Source: Synechococcus sp. KORDI-100
GTDB taxonomy: Bacteria; Cyanobacteriota; Cyanobacteriia; PCC-6307; Cyanobiaceae
Length of the DNA stretch: 64,000 nt
Assembly: GCF_000737535.1 (NCBI RefSeq)
Contig: NZ_CP006269.1
Location: forward strand, 806,001-870,000
Direction: 5' to 3'
How positions within the stretch are numbered: the first letter of the stretch is position 1; each line of letters begins with the position of its first letter. Shown here piece after piece: positions 8,340-16,434 of the stretch. The notes under the pieces are model-generated. The model was not told the origin of the DNA, did no database searches, and saw nothing but the letters and a program-made list of their open reading frames with translations. The position numbers were made by a program, and so were the translations under genes.

Positions 8340-8771
8340 TTAATCGACTTTAATCATGTTGGGCATTCCTTCAACTGAGGCAAACGTAACAATTGAAATC
8401 GCGGGCTTCGTTCCATTATTGATGATGTAGTGCGGTTCTTGTGGAGATCCCTCCAGAAAACCACTGTTCGCTTCAATGGTGTCAAAGACTTCGACTCCGT
8501 CGACAACCCGAATATTGGTGAGGGTTCCCTGTTGGAGATACACAACCACCGGCGAAGGATGTGTATGCAGTGGAATTTTTGCTCCGGGGTCGAGCGTGAC
8601 TCGGTAAACGCGCATTTCAGGGGTACCCTTTGGATAAACGACTGTTCTGCCTCCAAGGGTTTTGTTGACACTTACGAGTTCCTCAATGATGGGATCCGGT
8701 GAGGCAAGTGCCGGACCTGGGAACAAGAACAGGAGCGATACCGTCGTAGCTCCAATGAGTTTTGAGATCAT
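8340..8771 (-). CDS. Exported cupin-domain protein
   Basis: 143 residues from the ATG at 8771. This start gives a signal peptide (MISKLIGATTVSLLFLFPGPALA); an earlier start at 8846 adds 25 residues with no purpose. The mature part is a single small cupin barrel: DPGAKIPLHTHPSPVVVYLQQG carries two of the metal-ligand His residues, and EPHYIINNG the later one. Periplasmic single-domain cupins are varied in role, and no partner gene is nearby, so the ligand is unknown. Confidence 0.8.
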   Translation of the reverse strand: MISKLIGATTVSLLFLFPGPALASPDPIIEELVSVNKTLGGRTVVYPKGTPEMRVYRVTLDPGAKIPLHTHPSPVVVYLQQGTLTNIRVVDGVEVFDTIEANSGFLEGSPQEPHYIINNGTKPAISIVTFASVEGMPNMIKVD

Positions 8772-9219
8772 CGTATTTCTTCTCGATGCACTGTAGAGAT
8801 CCTCTGAACAATACAGTGAATCTCTGGCGAGATCCATCACGATCAACCAAATGAGATTTTTTAAAGTTTCGCACTGTTACCCCTCAACCCCATGATTGGT
8901 TAATTCGGTGAACAAGAAAATTTTTTTGAGGAGACTATATTTCTTCGAGGAATTAATTCAGATGCAGGCAAACTGTTCTGATCGACATCCATAACTTCAG
9001 CTTAAAAGATCGGATCAGTCAACTCGTTGTTATCGAACCGGGTCGAATTAACGCAAAGCCTGGAGAGATCGGTGTGGTCAAAAATTCAGTTTGTTGCTTG
9101 TTAAGAGCATGTCCCTAAGGGAGTTGAGCTGGCTGAAAAAGGTTTAAAATACGTAGCCAGAACATTGGATTAGGTTAACAATAAAATGCATGTTGAATGT
9201 TAAATGTGTTTTGCGACCG
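8772..9219. other. 448-bp AT-rich spacer
   Basis: It lies between the cupin start and the 3' end of the VOC gene. A T-rich patch and GAGGAG near 8928 are visible, but no open frame of useful length follows. I see no RNA fold or repeat I would name. Confidence 0.5.
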
Positions 9220-9828
9220 TCAACCATTTTGGTCTGCCGAAGATCTGAACAGATCGGATGCTTTTTTCATATTGAGTGCCGCATTGCTTCCACTGGCGAT
9301 CTGATTGAATTCAACACGTTCACCACTTGGGCCAGACATGAAGAAGCAATTCCATCCACCAAGATCCCCATCCGGTCCAAGATGATGTAAATCTTCTTTA
9401 TTTAGGGAAACAAATTCCATGCCTTTGGCCTGCTCCAAGAGTTTTACAAAAAACTCCTTAGTATCGATATCCTCTGCCAGATTGAACGAAATGTGCTTAC
9501 CACCAACGCCCTGTTTCATTGCATCGGTGCAAGGGTGTAAGTCGTGAGTTTTTCCAGACTCTTTATCGTAATACCTCAGTAATTCAACAGCTGTATTCCC
9601 AAATGAATAGAAGCAAACGTCCAATGCGTCTCCGCTTCCGAGCTGTGGTGCGGTTTCGACGTTACCATTCAAAATCGTTGTCCATTCTTCGCCAGTGATC
9701 CCCTTGATTTCAGCGACGAAAACGCCCCCAAGGATTTCACCATAGAATTTCTTTGAAATTTCCATGTCGTCAACATTGATGCCGACATGTTGGACGGCAT
9801 CATGATTTAAGTAATTCCTGAGTGACAT
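9220..9828 (-). CDS. VOC-superfamily (glyoxalase/bleomycin resistance-like) protein
   Basis: 202 residues. The start DAVQHVGINVDDMEISKKFY and ILGG are the first beta-alpha-beta module of the vicinal oxygen chelate fold. A second half with GVGGKHISFNLAEDIDT and PSGERVEFNQ is the paired module. The His of QHVG and the terminal Glu of RVEFN are candidate metal ligands. VOC enzymes include glyoxalase I and ring-cleaving dioxygenases; nothing here fixes the substrate. Flanked on both sides by AT-rich spacers. Confidence 0.8.
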   Translation of the reverse strand: MSLRNYLNHDAVQHVGINVDDMEISKKFYGEILGGVFVAEIKGITGEEWTTILNGNVETAPQLGSGDALDVCFYSFGNTAVELLRYYDKESGKTHDLHPCTDAMKQGVGGKHISFNLAEDIDTKEFFVKLLEQAKGMEFVSLNKEDLHHLGPDGDLGGWNCFFMSGPSGERVEFNQIASGSNAALNMKKASDLFRSSADQNG

Positions 9829-10225
9829 GGTCTACTGAATATGGTTTAATAATTTAGCGCCGCCGGTTTTCAAAAGCCGTTACTGGTGAACAATAATATG
9901 GTTAATCAACGTTGGCGGGCTAGAGGATTTGGTGAGAACAAATCGTTGTGTTCAGCATTAGGCAATACAGTTGAATGGGCCGAAAAGATAGATTAAGGCA
10001 GTTCATAAATGATCTGTTGTATGCAACTCATTGATGATATTTGAATTTGGGTTGATCGGTGTAATGAGATTAAATGGCATAATTATCTCATTCTGTGATG
10101 GTGAATCGTTCTTCGTTTCTTATCAAAATTGCGCCCTATTCCTTCGCTGATTGAGATTGTGCCTGGATTTGGGTCGGTGCGCTTGATGTCTTGATCAGTG
10201 GTTGGCGTACGATCGCTGATCGCTC
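9829..10225. other. 397-bp spacer without a convincing gene
   Basis: Only very short frames are visible, such as an 18-codon one at 10097. The sequence is AT-rich compared with neighbouring genes. No terminator or RNA gene was recognised. Confidence 0.45.
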
Positions 10226-10393
10226 TCATGGCTCATGAATTTCAAACTCTTGTCGTAAAGCTCTTGCATCCTGAATGCGCTGCTTTTGTGCCAAGCTTCT
10301 CAATCGCTGGTACAGCCATCGTTTGAGGCGAGGACTGTGAAGCCTGGCGTTGTCTTCCTCAAATGGTTGTGGTTCTCCAAACGGAATCTTCAC
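10226..10393 (-). CDS. Hypothetical 55-residue basic protein
   Basis: A GTG start gives KIPFGEPQPFEEDNARLH, then a very basic helix, RLKRWLYQRLRSLAQKQRIQ, ending RQEFEIHEP. The aromatic/basic helix suggests nucleic-acid binding, which is inference. It is the last of three consecutive small minus-strand frames (10911, 10749, 10393). Confidence 0.48.
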   Translation of the reverse strand: MKIPFGEPQPFEEDNARLHSPRLKRWLYQRLRSLAQKQRIQDARALRQEFEIHEP

Positions 10394-10449
10394 TCAAAAA
10401 CTTAAAGGAGTAATTATGGCGACTTTGGTCTGAACCTGTTGATCAATTG

Positions 10450-10749
10450 TTATTCGAGTTTCAGTGGAGTCACCCGTCCGACACCAATGCGTCCTTGACT
10501 GGCTGCTTCAATCAATATTGCAAACTCTTCAGTGGACAATGCTTTGTTGCCCTGCCGTTTCAACGTTGACCACTGAAAGTATGGCCTCTGAGTTGATGTG
10601 TTTTTAGCACTTGTCATCAATGCCTTGGCAACCGTCTTGGGCTCCTCTCCACGATGTTCGCTAACGAATACCACTGTGGCCAGTGTCGGTGACTTAGGGT
10701 CTCCGTAGGCAAGGGTAACGAGGTAGGTGAATGGTGGTTTGTCGCTCAA
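10450..10749 (-). CDS. Hypothetical 99-residue protein
   Basis: The frame starts at TTG; stop codons lie immediately upstream in frame, so no ATG is available. The product has a beta-like start (PPFTYLVTLAYGD, TLATVVFVSEHRG) and helices later (TVAKALMTSAKN, TEEFAILIEAASQG). It follows the 49-residue ORF by 12 bp, so the two may form an operon. I do not recognise a family. Confidence 0.58.
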   Translation of the reverse strand: MSDKPPFTYLVTLAYGDPKSPTLATVVFVSEHRGEEPKTVAKALMTSAKNTSTQRPYFQWSTLKRQGNKALSTEEFAILIEAASQGRIGVGRVTPLKLE

Positions 10750-10761
10750 AAGCTTTGATCA

Positions 10762-10911
10762 TCAGCTTCCCGAGGTTAGTTCTTCTTGACGGATCTGCCG
10801 CTCGATTCCTAACAGCCGTTGGGATGGATGGGTGTTGTCCACGCTGTCATGTTGCTTGTCGGTGTGGTTGCGTCTCGAATGTGTTGCCTTTCTGATTCTC
10901 TTCGGTAACAC
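10762..10911 (-). CDS. Hypothetical 49-residue basic protein
   Basis: A GTG start gives LPKRIRKATHSRRNHTDKQH, then a polar linker and the helical tail RLLGIERQIRQEELTSGS. It is upstream of, and probably co-transcribed with, the 99-residue gene. Another frame in the same DNA is also open for about 50 codons, so the choice rests on the good C-terminal helix. Confidence 0.42.
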   Translation of the reverse strand: MLPKRIRKATHSRRNHTDKQHDSVDNTHPSQRLLGIERQIRQEELTSGS

Positions 10912-10983
10912 TGAATGTTGTCAGCAACAACACGACGAACGGGTTTGTGCTGGCCAAACGTTTTCTTCACCTAAGGCTTCTCG

Positions 10984-11145
10984 ATGACTGATTCAGGCAA
11001 GCCCAGAGCTCTGAGCTATACGGAAATGATGAACGGTGGTCGTCAGCGGTTGGATCATGAGGCCTATGATAGAGAGCTGGATCTGCGCCATCGGGCTGAT
11101 GAGCTGGAACGAAAGGTTGAGTTCCTCGAGAAAGCTCTCCAGTAA
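10984..11145 (+). CDS. Hypothetical 53-residue helical protein
   Basis: MTDSGKPRALSYTEMMNGGR is followed by a charged helix, RADELERKVEFLEKALQ, with a heptad pattern. Soluble and probably a coiled coil. Divergent from the minus-strand small-gene trio. No family recognised. Confidence 0.52.
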   Translation: MTDSGKPRALSYTEMMNGGRQRLDHEAYDRELDLRHRADELERKVEFLEKALQ

Positions 11146-11237
11146 CGTATTGCACCGCTCTCAGTACATCCCTGGCCAGATTTTGTGAATCAGGGACAAA
11201 TCAAAACAGCTGAATTGTCTGATTTCCGAGGCCGACA

Positions 11238-11373
11238 AGTGATGTGTTGAATCAAGACAGTCCTGATCCATGACGGCTACCGGGAATGGGAATCACTGAG
11301 ATGGTGGTCACATTTGGCTGGTCTGTCTTTCAGCTGTCTGATGGTTGTGCTCCTGGCAGGTTCGGAGCATTGA
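11238..11373 (+). pseudogene. Fragment of a small membrane protein, likely frameshifted
   Basis: A frame ending at TGA 11371-11373 reads GYREWESLRWWSHLAGLSFS and then CLMVVLLAGSEH, a single hydrophobic helix. It has no usable start after an in-frame TGA. A TTG-led N-terminus (NQDSPDP) in another frame would join it with a two-base change, so a decayed micro-gene is likely. It abuts the DUF1330 gene tail to tail. Confidence 0.3.
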
Positions 11374-11676
11374 TCAGGAGCCGGCGTGGTCTCCTTCTTC
11401 GAGGATGGAGAGGGAAACGTTTGTGTGTGGCTGCCGCAATTTGATCAAGTCTTGATACTCAGGAGCTTCGTAGGCAGCAATGGCAGCAGCCAAGGATTCA
11501 AATTCAATGATCACTGTGAGGTGGCCAGGATTCCCCTCGCGTACATCGGTGTTGAGATCTCGGCAGAGGAAACGAGCACCACATTTGGCCAGGTAGGGCT
11601 CGACAGCCTGCAGGTAGGGTCCCATGCCTGCGGGATTCGTGATGGATCCGGCAACATTCCAATAACCCTTCGCCAT
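11374..11676 (-). CDS. DUF1330 family protein
   Basis: 100 residues from the ATG at 11676; the frame extends upstream, but family members start near MAKGYW. It shows the ferredoxin-like DUF1330 pattern: YWNVAGSITNPAGMGPYLQA at the start, FLCRDL, then a central HLTVIIEFESLAAAIAAYEA and EYQDLIKLR. Related dimeric alpha/beta-barrel proteins resemble monooxygenases or EthD proteins, but activity is unassigned. Confidence 0.8.
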   Translation of the reverse strand: MAKGYWNVAGSITNPAGMGPYLQAVEPYLAKCGARFLCRDLNTDVREGNPGHLTVIIEFESLAAAIAAYEAPEYQDLIKLRQPHTNVSLSILEEGDHAGS

Positions 11677-11690
11677 CGGATCAAACAAAT

Positions 11691-12001
11691 TTAGGGGTAT
11701 GTTCTCACAGCTGAACTTGATCTGACGTCCAGTGTCAATAGACGCACAGGCGCTGATTGATCGATCAGGAGCTGGGGCTGGCCCTCGCTCCGGCAATGGA
11801 TGAGGGCCAGTTGCAGTCCAGCCACCGATGGGTTCTGGGGGCCACCGGCTGAGAGAACCGCAATGGTGCGTTTCCCTTTGATCACTTTGGCTCCGGAGTT
11901 GTTGTCAGCATCGATCAAATGTTGCTTGATGCCGCAAGAAAAGTGCCCGTGAGTGCAAACTCATCTTCGTGTCTCGGGTGCCGGATGACTTTTGTCCCCA
12001 T
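11691..12001 (-). pseudogene. Frameshifted hypothetical gene
   Basis: From the ATG at 12001 the frame reads MGTKVIRHPRHEDEFALTGT and FLAASSNI, then stops at 11915. A second frame overlapping that stop continues LIDADNNSGAKVIKGKRTIA, then VLSAGGPQNPSVAGLQLALI, and ends at 11691. The two pieces together make one coherent protein of about 100 residues if a single base is shifted near 11917. No family recognised. Confidence 0.42.
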
Positions 12002-12313
12002 GCGTCATGATTCAATGAACAAGTGGTCTGATGGTGCTGCAAGTTCCGCGTTGTCACCGCACCACACCACATCAGTCTCCCCATCAAGATCGAGACCTTG
12101 TGACGTGTCCTTGTCGTTATCGGTGCCTCTTTTGTGCTTCAGCAGATCATGGCACCGATGATGTTTGCCACCCGCATTAGTTGGTAGATTACAGTTATTT
12201 TTTTGATTATTATTTGCTCTGATTGTATGGTTCTCTGGCTTTAAAAGTTCAACATTTATTTTTAAATCCTTTTCCTTTACGCCGCTTGCCTGGGTGGCTT
12301 TGAAATATAAGTT
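12002..12313. other. 312-bp AT-rich spacer between two broken genes
   Basis: A long minus-strand frame crosses it, but its composition gives no confidence. T-rich tracts are visible near 12195. No RNA gene was recognised. Confidence 0.4.
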
Positions 12314-12580
12314 GTGCTCAAGACATCGTTGAACAAGATCGTGCAGTTCTTTGTGATCGCAAGTGTTCTGTTCTTGTCGGTGTCTCCTGTCTTTGCTTAG
12401 AGTTTGCAGCAAAGGGTTCAGAAAGTCTGCGGCAATGATCCATATGTCTGCGCCAAGCCCGGTTTTGCCTCTGAAATGATGGGGATGTGCGAGGCGGTCT
12501 CTGTGGACGGCTTTCAGCTGGCTGAACTCAACCCCCTTATTCAAGGGTCTCGCGATGCAGCCTCTGAAGCGGACAGGTAG
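12314..12580 (+). pseudogene. Small secreted Cys-containing protein interrupted by TAG
   Basis: A GTG start gives a good signal peptide (NKIVQFFVIASVLFLSVSPV then FA). An in-frame TAG at 12398-12400 follows exactly at the predicted cleavage site. The same frame then stays open for 59 codons, reading SLQQRVQKVCGNDPYVCAKP and EMMGMCEAV, to TAG at 12578. A Gln codon (CAG) changed to TAG would explain it. The open frame on both sides argues for one recently broken exported protein. Confidence 0.58.
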
Positions 12581-12712
12581 GTAATTCGGCGGGTTGTCGA
12601 CTTTGCTGCAAATGATTGTGCTAATTATTGGAAAACAATCATTAAAAAGCCACAATAATTTTTATCAGTTTTACCACGGCAATCGCCGTTTAAATGATAC
12701 ACTTAAAAACGT

Positions 12713-12920
12713 TAGGATGATGCAAAGGTGACTGCATGGGCGAACTGCAGATGCGATTGCGGTTGAGTGCCAATCGGCAAGGCGAACCCGAGAGAGTTGG
12801 CTCTCTGCCGCTGAGGGGGCAAAGTTGAGTCGTGAGGAATAGCGCCACACGGGGTGGAAACAAGGACACACTCCCGGGATGCGTTTTTGGAACCCCTGCC
12901 TTCGGCGGGGGTTTTTGTGA
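12713..12920 (+). ncRNA. Possible small RNA ending in a strong terminator
   Basis: No protein frame accounts for this GC-rich, hairpin-rich stretch, which ends in a canonical terminator. It contains GAGAG/CTCTC and GGGG/CTCCC stems; the second carries GGAAACA in its loop, the motif reported for the Yfr2 family of cyanobacterial sRNAs. A TGATACACT box just upstream could be a -10 element. The Yfr2 link rests on one short motif. Confidence 0.32.
12887..12918 (+). terminator. Rho-independent terminator
   Basis: AACCCCTGCC and GCGGGGGTT pair around a TTC-rich loop, followed by a T-run. No coding frame ends near it, which is why a small RNA upstream is proposed. Confidence 0.85.
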
Positions 12921-12959
12921 ATTGGTTGGGCTCAGGACCTGAGAGCGTTCTTGCCCATC

Positions 12960-13260
12960 AGAAAGGCCGCCCTTCCCTTTGGAAAGACGGCCTTGGGCGC
13001 TTGTTTTGAGCGTTTCCGACACCCCCCGTGATGACGGAACAGGGGGCATGCCGCATGCCATTGCTGGCGGATAGGCGAAGTGTCGGACTTTGCGGTGCCT
13101 GGGGCCATGACGTCCAGGTGTTGGGCTGGTCTCCTGCGGGGCACCTGGCAACGGTGCTGAGGAGAATCGACTGATCTGACGACCAGCAGTGTCGTCACAG
13201 ACGAAAGCCCACGTTTGGGTGGAAACTGTTGGAACAGGGACCAAAAAGTCAGGCGACTTC
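12960..13260. other. Densely self-complementary 300-bp region, possible structured RNA
   Basis: Several nested inverted repeats are visible: AAGGCCG/CGGCCTT (12972-12997), TCCGACAC/GTGTCGGA (13015-13022 with 13080-13087), GGCATGC/GCATGCC (13045-13060) and GGTGCC/GGCACC (13094-13146). No protein frame on either strand looks natural. A folded RNA or a decayed mobile-element end are both possible. Confidence 0.35.
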
Positions 13261-13516
13261 TCGGTTTTGCTCAGGTGGAGTGTCGGCCGTCATGGGCACC
13301 TCCGATCTCGATGCCTCTACTTTCGGCAGGCCCGGTGCAGCTGGCAATCAGCTGTCGTGCTCATTGCCTTTTGGGTGGAAACGACCGAATGTGAAAGAGG
13401 CGTGCTTGGACCACGTCTGGTTGAAGTGGGATGGCGAACGTGCAGCAGGGCTGTGGCCATGCCCATGGGAGAGCGCCGCGAACGCATCTCCGAGGCTCCC
13501 ATGCGGGGCAAGGGCA
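13261..13516. other. GC-rich stretch without an assignable gene
   Basis: Frames are open in more than one register, as expected of GC-rich DNA, and none has a recognisable product. GGGTGGAAAC occurs at 13217 and 13373, and a close match at 12855, but I cannot assign a meaning. Confidence 0.35.
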
Positions 13517-13681
13517 ATGGACGATCTGATCAGGCCCCATGGGCTTGAGTCAGTAGCGTTAGCGATCTATCCAGACGGTCGCCCCTTGGCCCTGCTTCTT
13601 GTCGCCGCTGGATTTCTCGGCCTTCTATGGCTGACTCAAGTGCTTGTCAGGCGGAGCATGGACGATGGGAATCATGGATGA
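13517..13681 (+). CDS. Hypothetical 54-residue single-helix membrane protein
   Basis: The ATG at 13517 follows AGGG. The product starts MDDLIRPHGLESVALAIYPD. One transmembrane helix, LALLLVAAGFLGLLWLTQVL, and a short basic tail (VRRSMDDGNHG) follow. The frame extends far upstream, but that part lacks protein character. No named family. Confidence 0.6.
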   Translation: MDDLIRPHGLESVALAIYPDGRPLALLLVAAGFLGLLWLTQVLVRRSMDDGNHG

Positions 13682-14471
13682 ATTCCCTTTCTCTTTGATG
13701 ATCTCGATTGTCAAGCCAACAGCAATCACATTGAAGCAAACCTGACTGTCTGTAAAAAGTAGGAACTTTGACGTTGCTCTATCGATTGATCGTTGTGATT
13801 GAAACACCATAAGGATCTTGTGATGACGAGTGTTCGAGGAGTGTTCGAGGAGTGTTACCAACGGGCTTAAAAAACAACATCCTTTGACCCTCGACCTGTC
13901 CTCCAGCTTCCTAGATAAAACACCGTCGACGGCTGAAATTCCGAGCCTTGTTATTCCTCTGATTCAAATGACATCCATTGAATTTCTTCTGAAGGATTGA
14001 CAAGTCCTCACCCCTGGACATGGTGGTTGCCGTTCTGAGATGTGCACGCAATTCGTCATCAGGTTGAACCTTGTTGCGAAAGGCTTGAGATCTCCAGCCT
14101 GCATGGAGGGTGTCTGACTTCAGTGTTGGGGGTGAGGACAGTCATTGACTGATGTTTCGTGCGGCTGACCACTTGGTCAGTCAAACCTCGCCATTGCTGA
14201 TGGGGAATGCATGTGAGGTTTTGTGCCCAGTTTGATCAGCACCGTCAAATTGCCCTGTCTTTCCCTTGCGGTATCCGTGAGTTTCAACCACTTGCGCCTG
14301 CAGCTTCGTCGCCCTGACGTCTTGCTGGTCTAACCATGGTTGTCCTTTCAGCCCTGGTCATTTTTATACAACCACTTTGTTTGTTTCCCCATTGTTTGTT
14401 TAATATCTACAAATCATTGCCCTCACCAGTGATTTGTCCGTGGTTAGCAAGTGGGGGTTCAATTGATTTTT
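13682..14471. other. 790-bp region with no convincing protein gene
   Basis: It contains only short frames, such as a possible 34-codon one from GTG 14213. A tandem direct repeat, gtgttcgagga, lies near 13830. A perfect 11-bp inverted repeat (14004-14014 with 14129-14139) could fold a 136-nt RNA. No terminator was recognised. Confidence 0.4.
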
Positions 14472-15371
14472 ATGGTGCGTTGTCTAAAAGTTCTGGGGCC
14501 TTGTGCGCTCTTGCTTGGCGTCGCCTTCGTCGATCCCGCCTCGAGTCGAGAAAAGTCGACAGCGCTGGAGCAGATTGTCCCTTCCGAAACTCGCTCCGAT
14601 CGCAATTGGCAAGCGTTCTGGCGGCATCATCTTGGGGATTGGAGAGGACGCTGGACCCGCTATTCCCCCTCCGGCGAGGTCAAGGAGACCTTCTCTAGCT
14701 CACGTCTCTTTACGGCAAATGCAGCCCAAACAGAGGTTGTTCAAACCAACCACTACGAGTATTCAGATGGACGTTCGATTCGCAAAGAGTGGACATACAA
14801 CATTGCTGATCACAGTCAAGCGGACGGATTTGCCCATCCCGCCAGCGAATCCATGCGTGGTTTTGCCCTCGAGAACGGCTCAGCGGCCTGGTTGATCCCC
14901 ACTCTCCGTGCCAACGCATTCGCACCGTTTGAGCTCTTTCTCAAGCGCGGCGAGATTCGCCACAGCGTCGGAGTGCTCTACGGGAAGGATGGTGAACTGC
15001 TGCGAACCGCCAGCATCCGTGAGGAGCGTGGAACCCAGCCGGGAAAAAGCTGGAGCGCAACCGTGACCCAAGTGGAGCCCTGGAATCCTCTTGGTCGATG
15101 GATCGGAGAGCAGCGTCAGATCAACCCCGACCTTTCCCGCGTTCCCCTGCAACGCTCCGGTTGGCAGTGGATGGACAAGGACCAATCCAATCACTTCTTT
15201 CCGGATGGAATCATCCTGCGCTGTCCTGTACGCATTGTTCCAGGGCAGGCTTTCTCCATCCGAGTGATCTGGCTGGTTGGTGACGGTGAGCTGCAGACGA
15301 TCACCGCTAACTACGACAGCAGGGCTCATTTCATGTCCGTGACCCACCAAGCCCTCATGCCAGACCGTTGA
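14472..15371 (+). CDS. DUF3598-like exported protein
   Basis: 299 residues. The ATG at 14472 is chosen because MVRCLKVLGPCALLLGVAFV gives a plausible signal or membrane anchor; a GTG at 14451 adds seven residues. The early NWQAFWRHHLGDWRGRWTRY and later FALENGSAAW match the DUF3598 pattern of cyanobacterial proteins, which are thought to be beta-barrels related to lipocalins. Function unknown. It stands alone after a long non-coding stretch. Confidence 0.72.
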   Translation: MVRCLKVLGPCALLLGVAFVDPASSREKSTALEQIVPSETRSDRNWQAFWRHHLGDWRGRWTRYSPSGEVKETFSSSRLFTANAAQTEVVQTNHYEYSDGRSIRKEWTYNIADHSQADGFAHPASESMRGFALENGSAAWLIPTLRANAFAPFELFLKRGEIRHSVGVLYGKDGELLRTASIREERGTQPGKSWSATVTQVEPWNPLGRWIGEQRQINPDLSRVPLQRSGWQWMDKDQSNHFFPDGIILRCPVRIVPGQAFSIRVIWLVGDGELQTITANYDSRAHFMSVTHQALMPDR

Positions 15372-15585
15372 TCATGGTCGTCCTGGCGCGAGGCATCCCA
15401 GGAAACGCATGGATACCAATACTGGCCGCCACCACGATCAAGGTTGGAGGATGGCAAACCAACGCCGATCAACCGAAGGTTGTTCAGGTCAAAACCAGAT
15501 GCGCCAACAGCCCATGGGCAAAGGCTGTTTTGTGAACGTTTGTTTGGCTGGATTTATGAAAAACTCATGCATTGCTGATGACCAG

Positions 15586-15975
15586 ATGGCCAGTTTTGAC
15601 AAAACCACCCCCTTCATGTTGCTGGCGCGAATCCATGTCAAGCCAGGTTGTGTAGATGAGTATCTTGAACTTGCCCGTGTTACTGATGCAGCAGTTCAGG
15701 CTTCTGAACCTGGCATGGTTCATCACACATTTGATCAGGATCCGGACGATCCCCAAGCGTTTGTTTGGTCAGAGGTCTACGCCAATGATGAGGCGTTCAG
15801 CGCCCATGTCTCCAACCCTCCTGTTCAGGAGTACCTAAAGAAGCATGCCGAGTTTGGAGATAGTTTCAGTGTTGAGGTCTATGGCACTGTCGGCGATGAG
15901 TGTCGCAAGCTAATGGAGTCATTTGGCCTGCCGCTCAAAATTTTTGAAACCAGGCTCGGATACAGCAGGGTTTAA
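15586..15975 (+). CDS. Antibiotic biosynthesis monooxygenase (ABM) domain protein
   Basis: 129 residues from the ATG at 15586; the frame extends upstream to 15409 and a start at 15556 is also possible. The core reads MLLARIHVKPGCVDEYLELA, EPGMVHHTFDQDPDDPQAF, then VWSEVYANDEAFSAHVSNPP, the ferredoxin-like ABM fold. Such proteins include quinol monooxygenases, but many are unassigned. A second, shorter fold-alike follows at 16023. Confidence 0.78.
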   Translation: MASFDKTTPFMLLARIHVKPGCVDEYLELARVTDAAVQASEPGMVHHTFDQDPDDPQAFVWSEVYANDEAFSAHVSNPPVQEYLKKHAEFGDSFSVEVYGTVGDECRKLMESFGLPLKIFETRLGYSRV

Positions 15976-16022
15976 ACAGGCTGAGGCTTACATCACAACA
16001 CAATGCGCTCTGTGATAATGAC

Positions 16023-16340
16023 TTGACATGCTTTCCTCTTGTGGCTGCCACCTACCTCAACAATGTCCGAGTGCGCTGCAAGGAGGGTTGCGAAGACAAG
16101 TTTATCGCAGAAACAAAGCAATGGGTTAACCCTGAGGGGATGTTGGATGCCTACTGGGCAAAGACAGGAGAGCGCAGCTACTGCTTTGTCGGTCTGTGGG
16201 AAAGCGAAGAGAAGCTGGTCGCTGCCCGTCCAGTCATGATTGAACATCTGAACAGGGTCCGTGAATTCTTTGAGGAGTTATCTCCAGATCTTGGTGTGAC
16301 CGATCCAGTGTCGGGATCAGTGGTGACTCACAAGGCCTGA
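16023..16340 (+). CDS. Small ABM/dimeric alpha-beta barrel protein
   Basis: 105 residues from TTG; a GTG at 16041 is equally possible. The frame reads TYLNNVRVRCKEGCEDKFIA, then YWAKTGERSYCFVGLWESEE and a helix, and ends FFEELSPDLGV. The length and strand-helix-strand order match single-domain dimeric alpha-beta barrels, close to ABM. It lies 47 bp after the ABM gene on the same strand, so the pair may be co-transcribed. Function unknown. Confidence 0.62.
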   Translation: MTCFPLVAATYLNNVRVRCKEGCEDKFIAETKQWVNPEGMLDAYWAKTGERSYCFVGLWESEEKLVAARPVMIEHLNRVREFFEELSPDLGVTDPVSGSVVTHKA

Positions 16341-16434
16341 TCCCATGCCAGGGGCGATGCTATGCAGCCCTTTGCATGGGCGCTCATTCTCAAGACCTCC
16401 GATTGACGAGGCCACAGCAGCCAGTCGGGTTTGA

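Noticed and set aside
12005-12655. 216-codon minus-strand frame
   Set aside because: It runs antisense to the signal-peptide pseudogene at 12314 and has no family motif or ribosome site; the plus-strand reading explains more.
13081-13140. B12-box-like text (GCAGGAGACCAGCC) on the minus strand, possible cobalamin riboswitch
   Set aside because: The other conserved cobalamin riboswitch blocks are missing and no B12-related gene follows.
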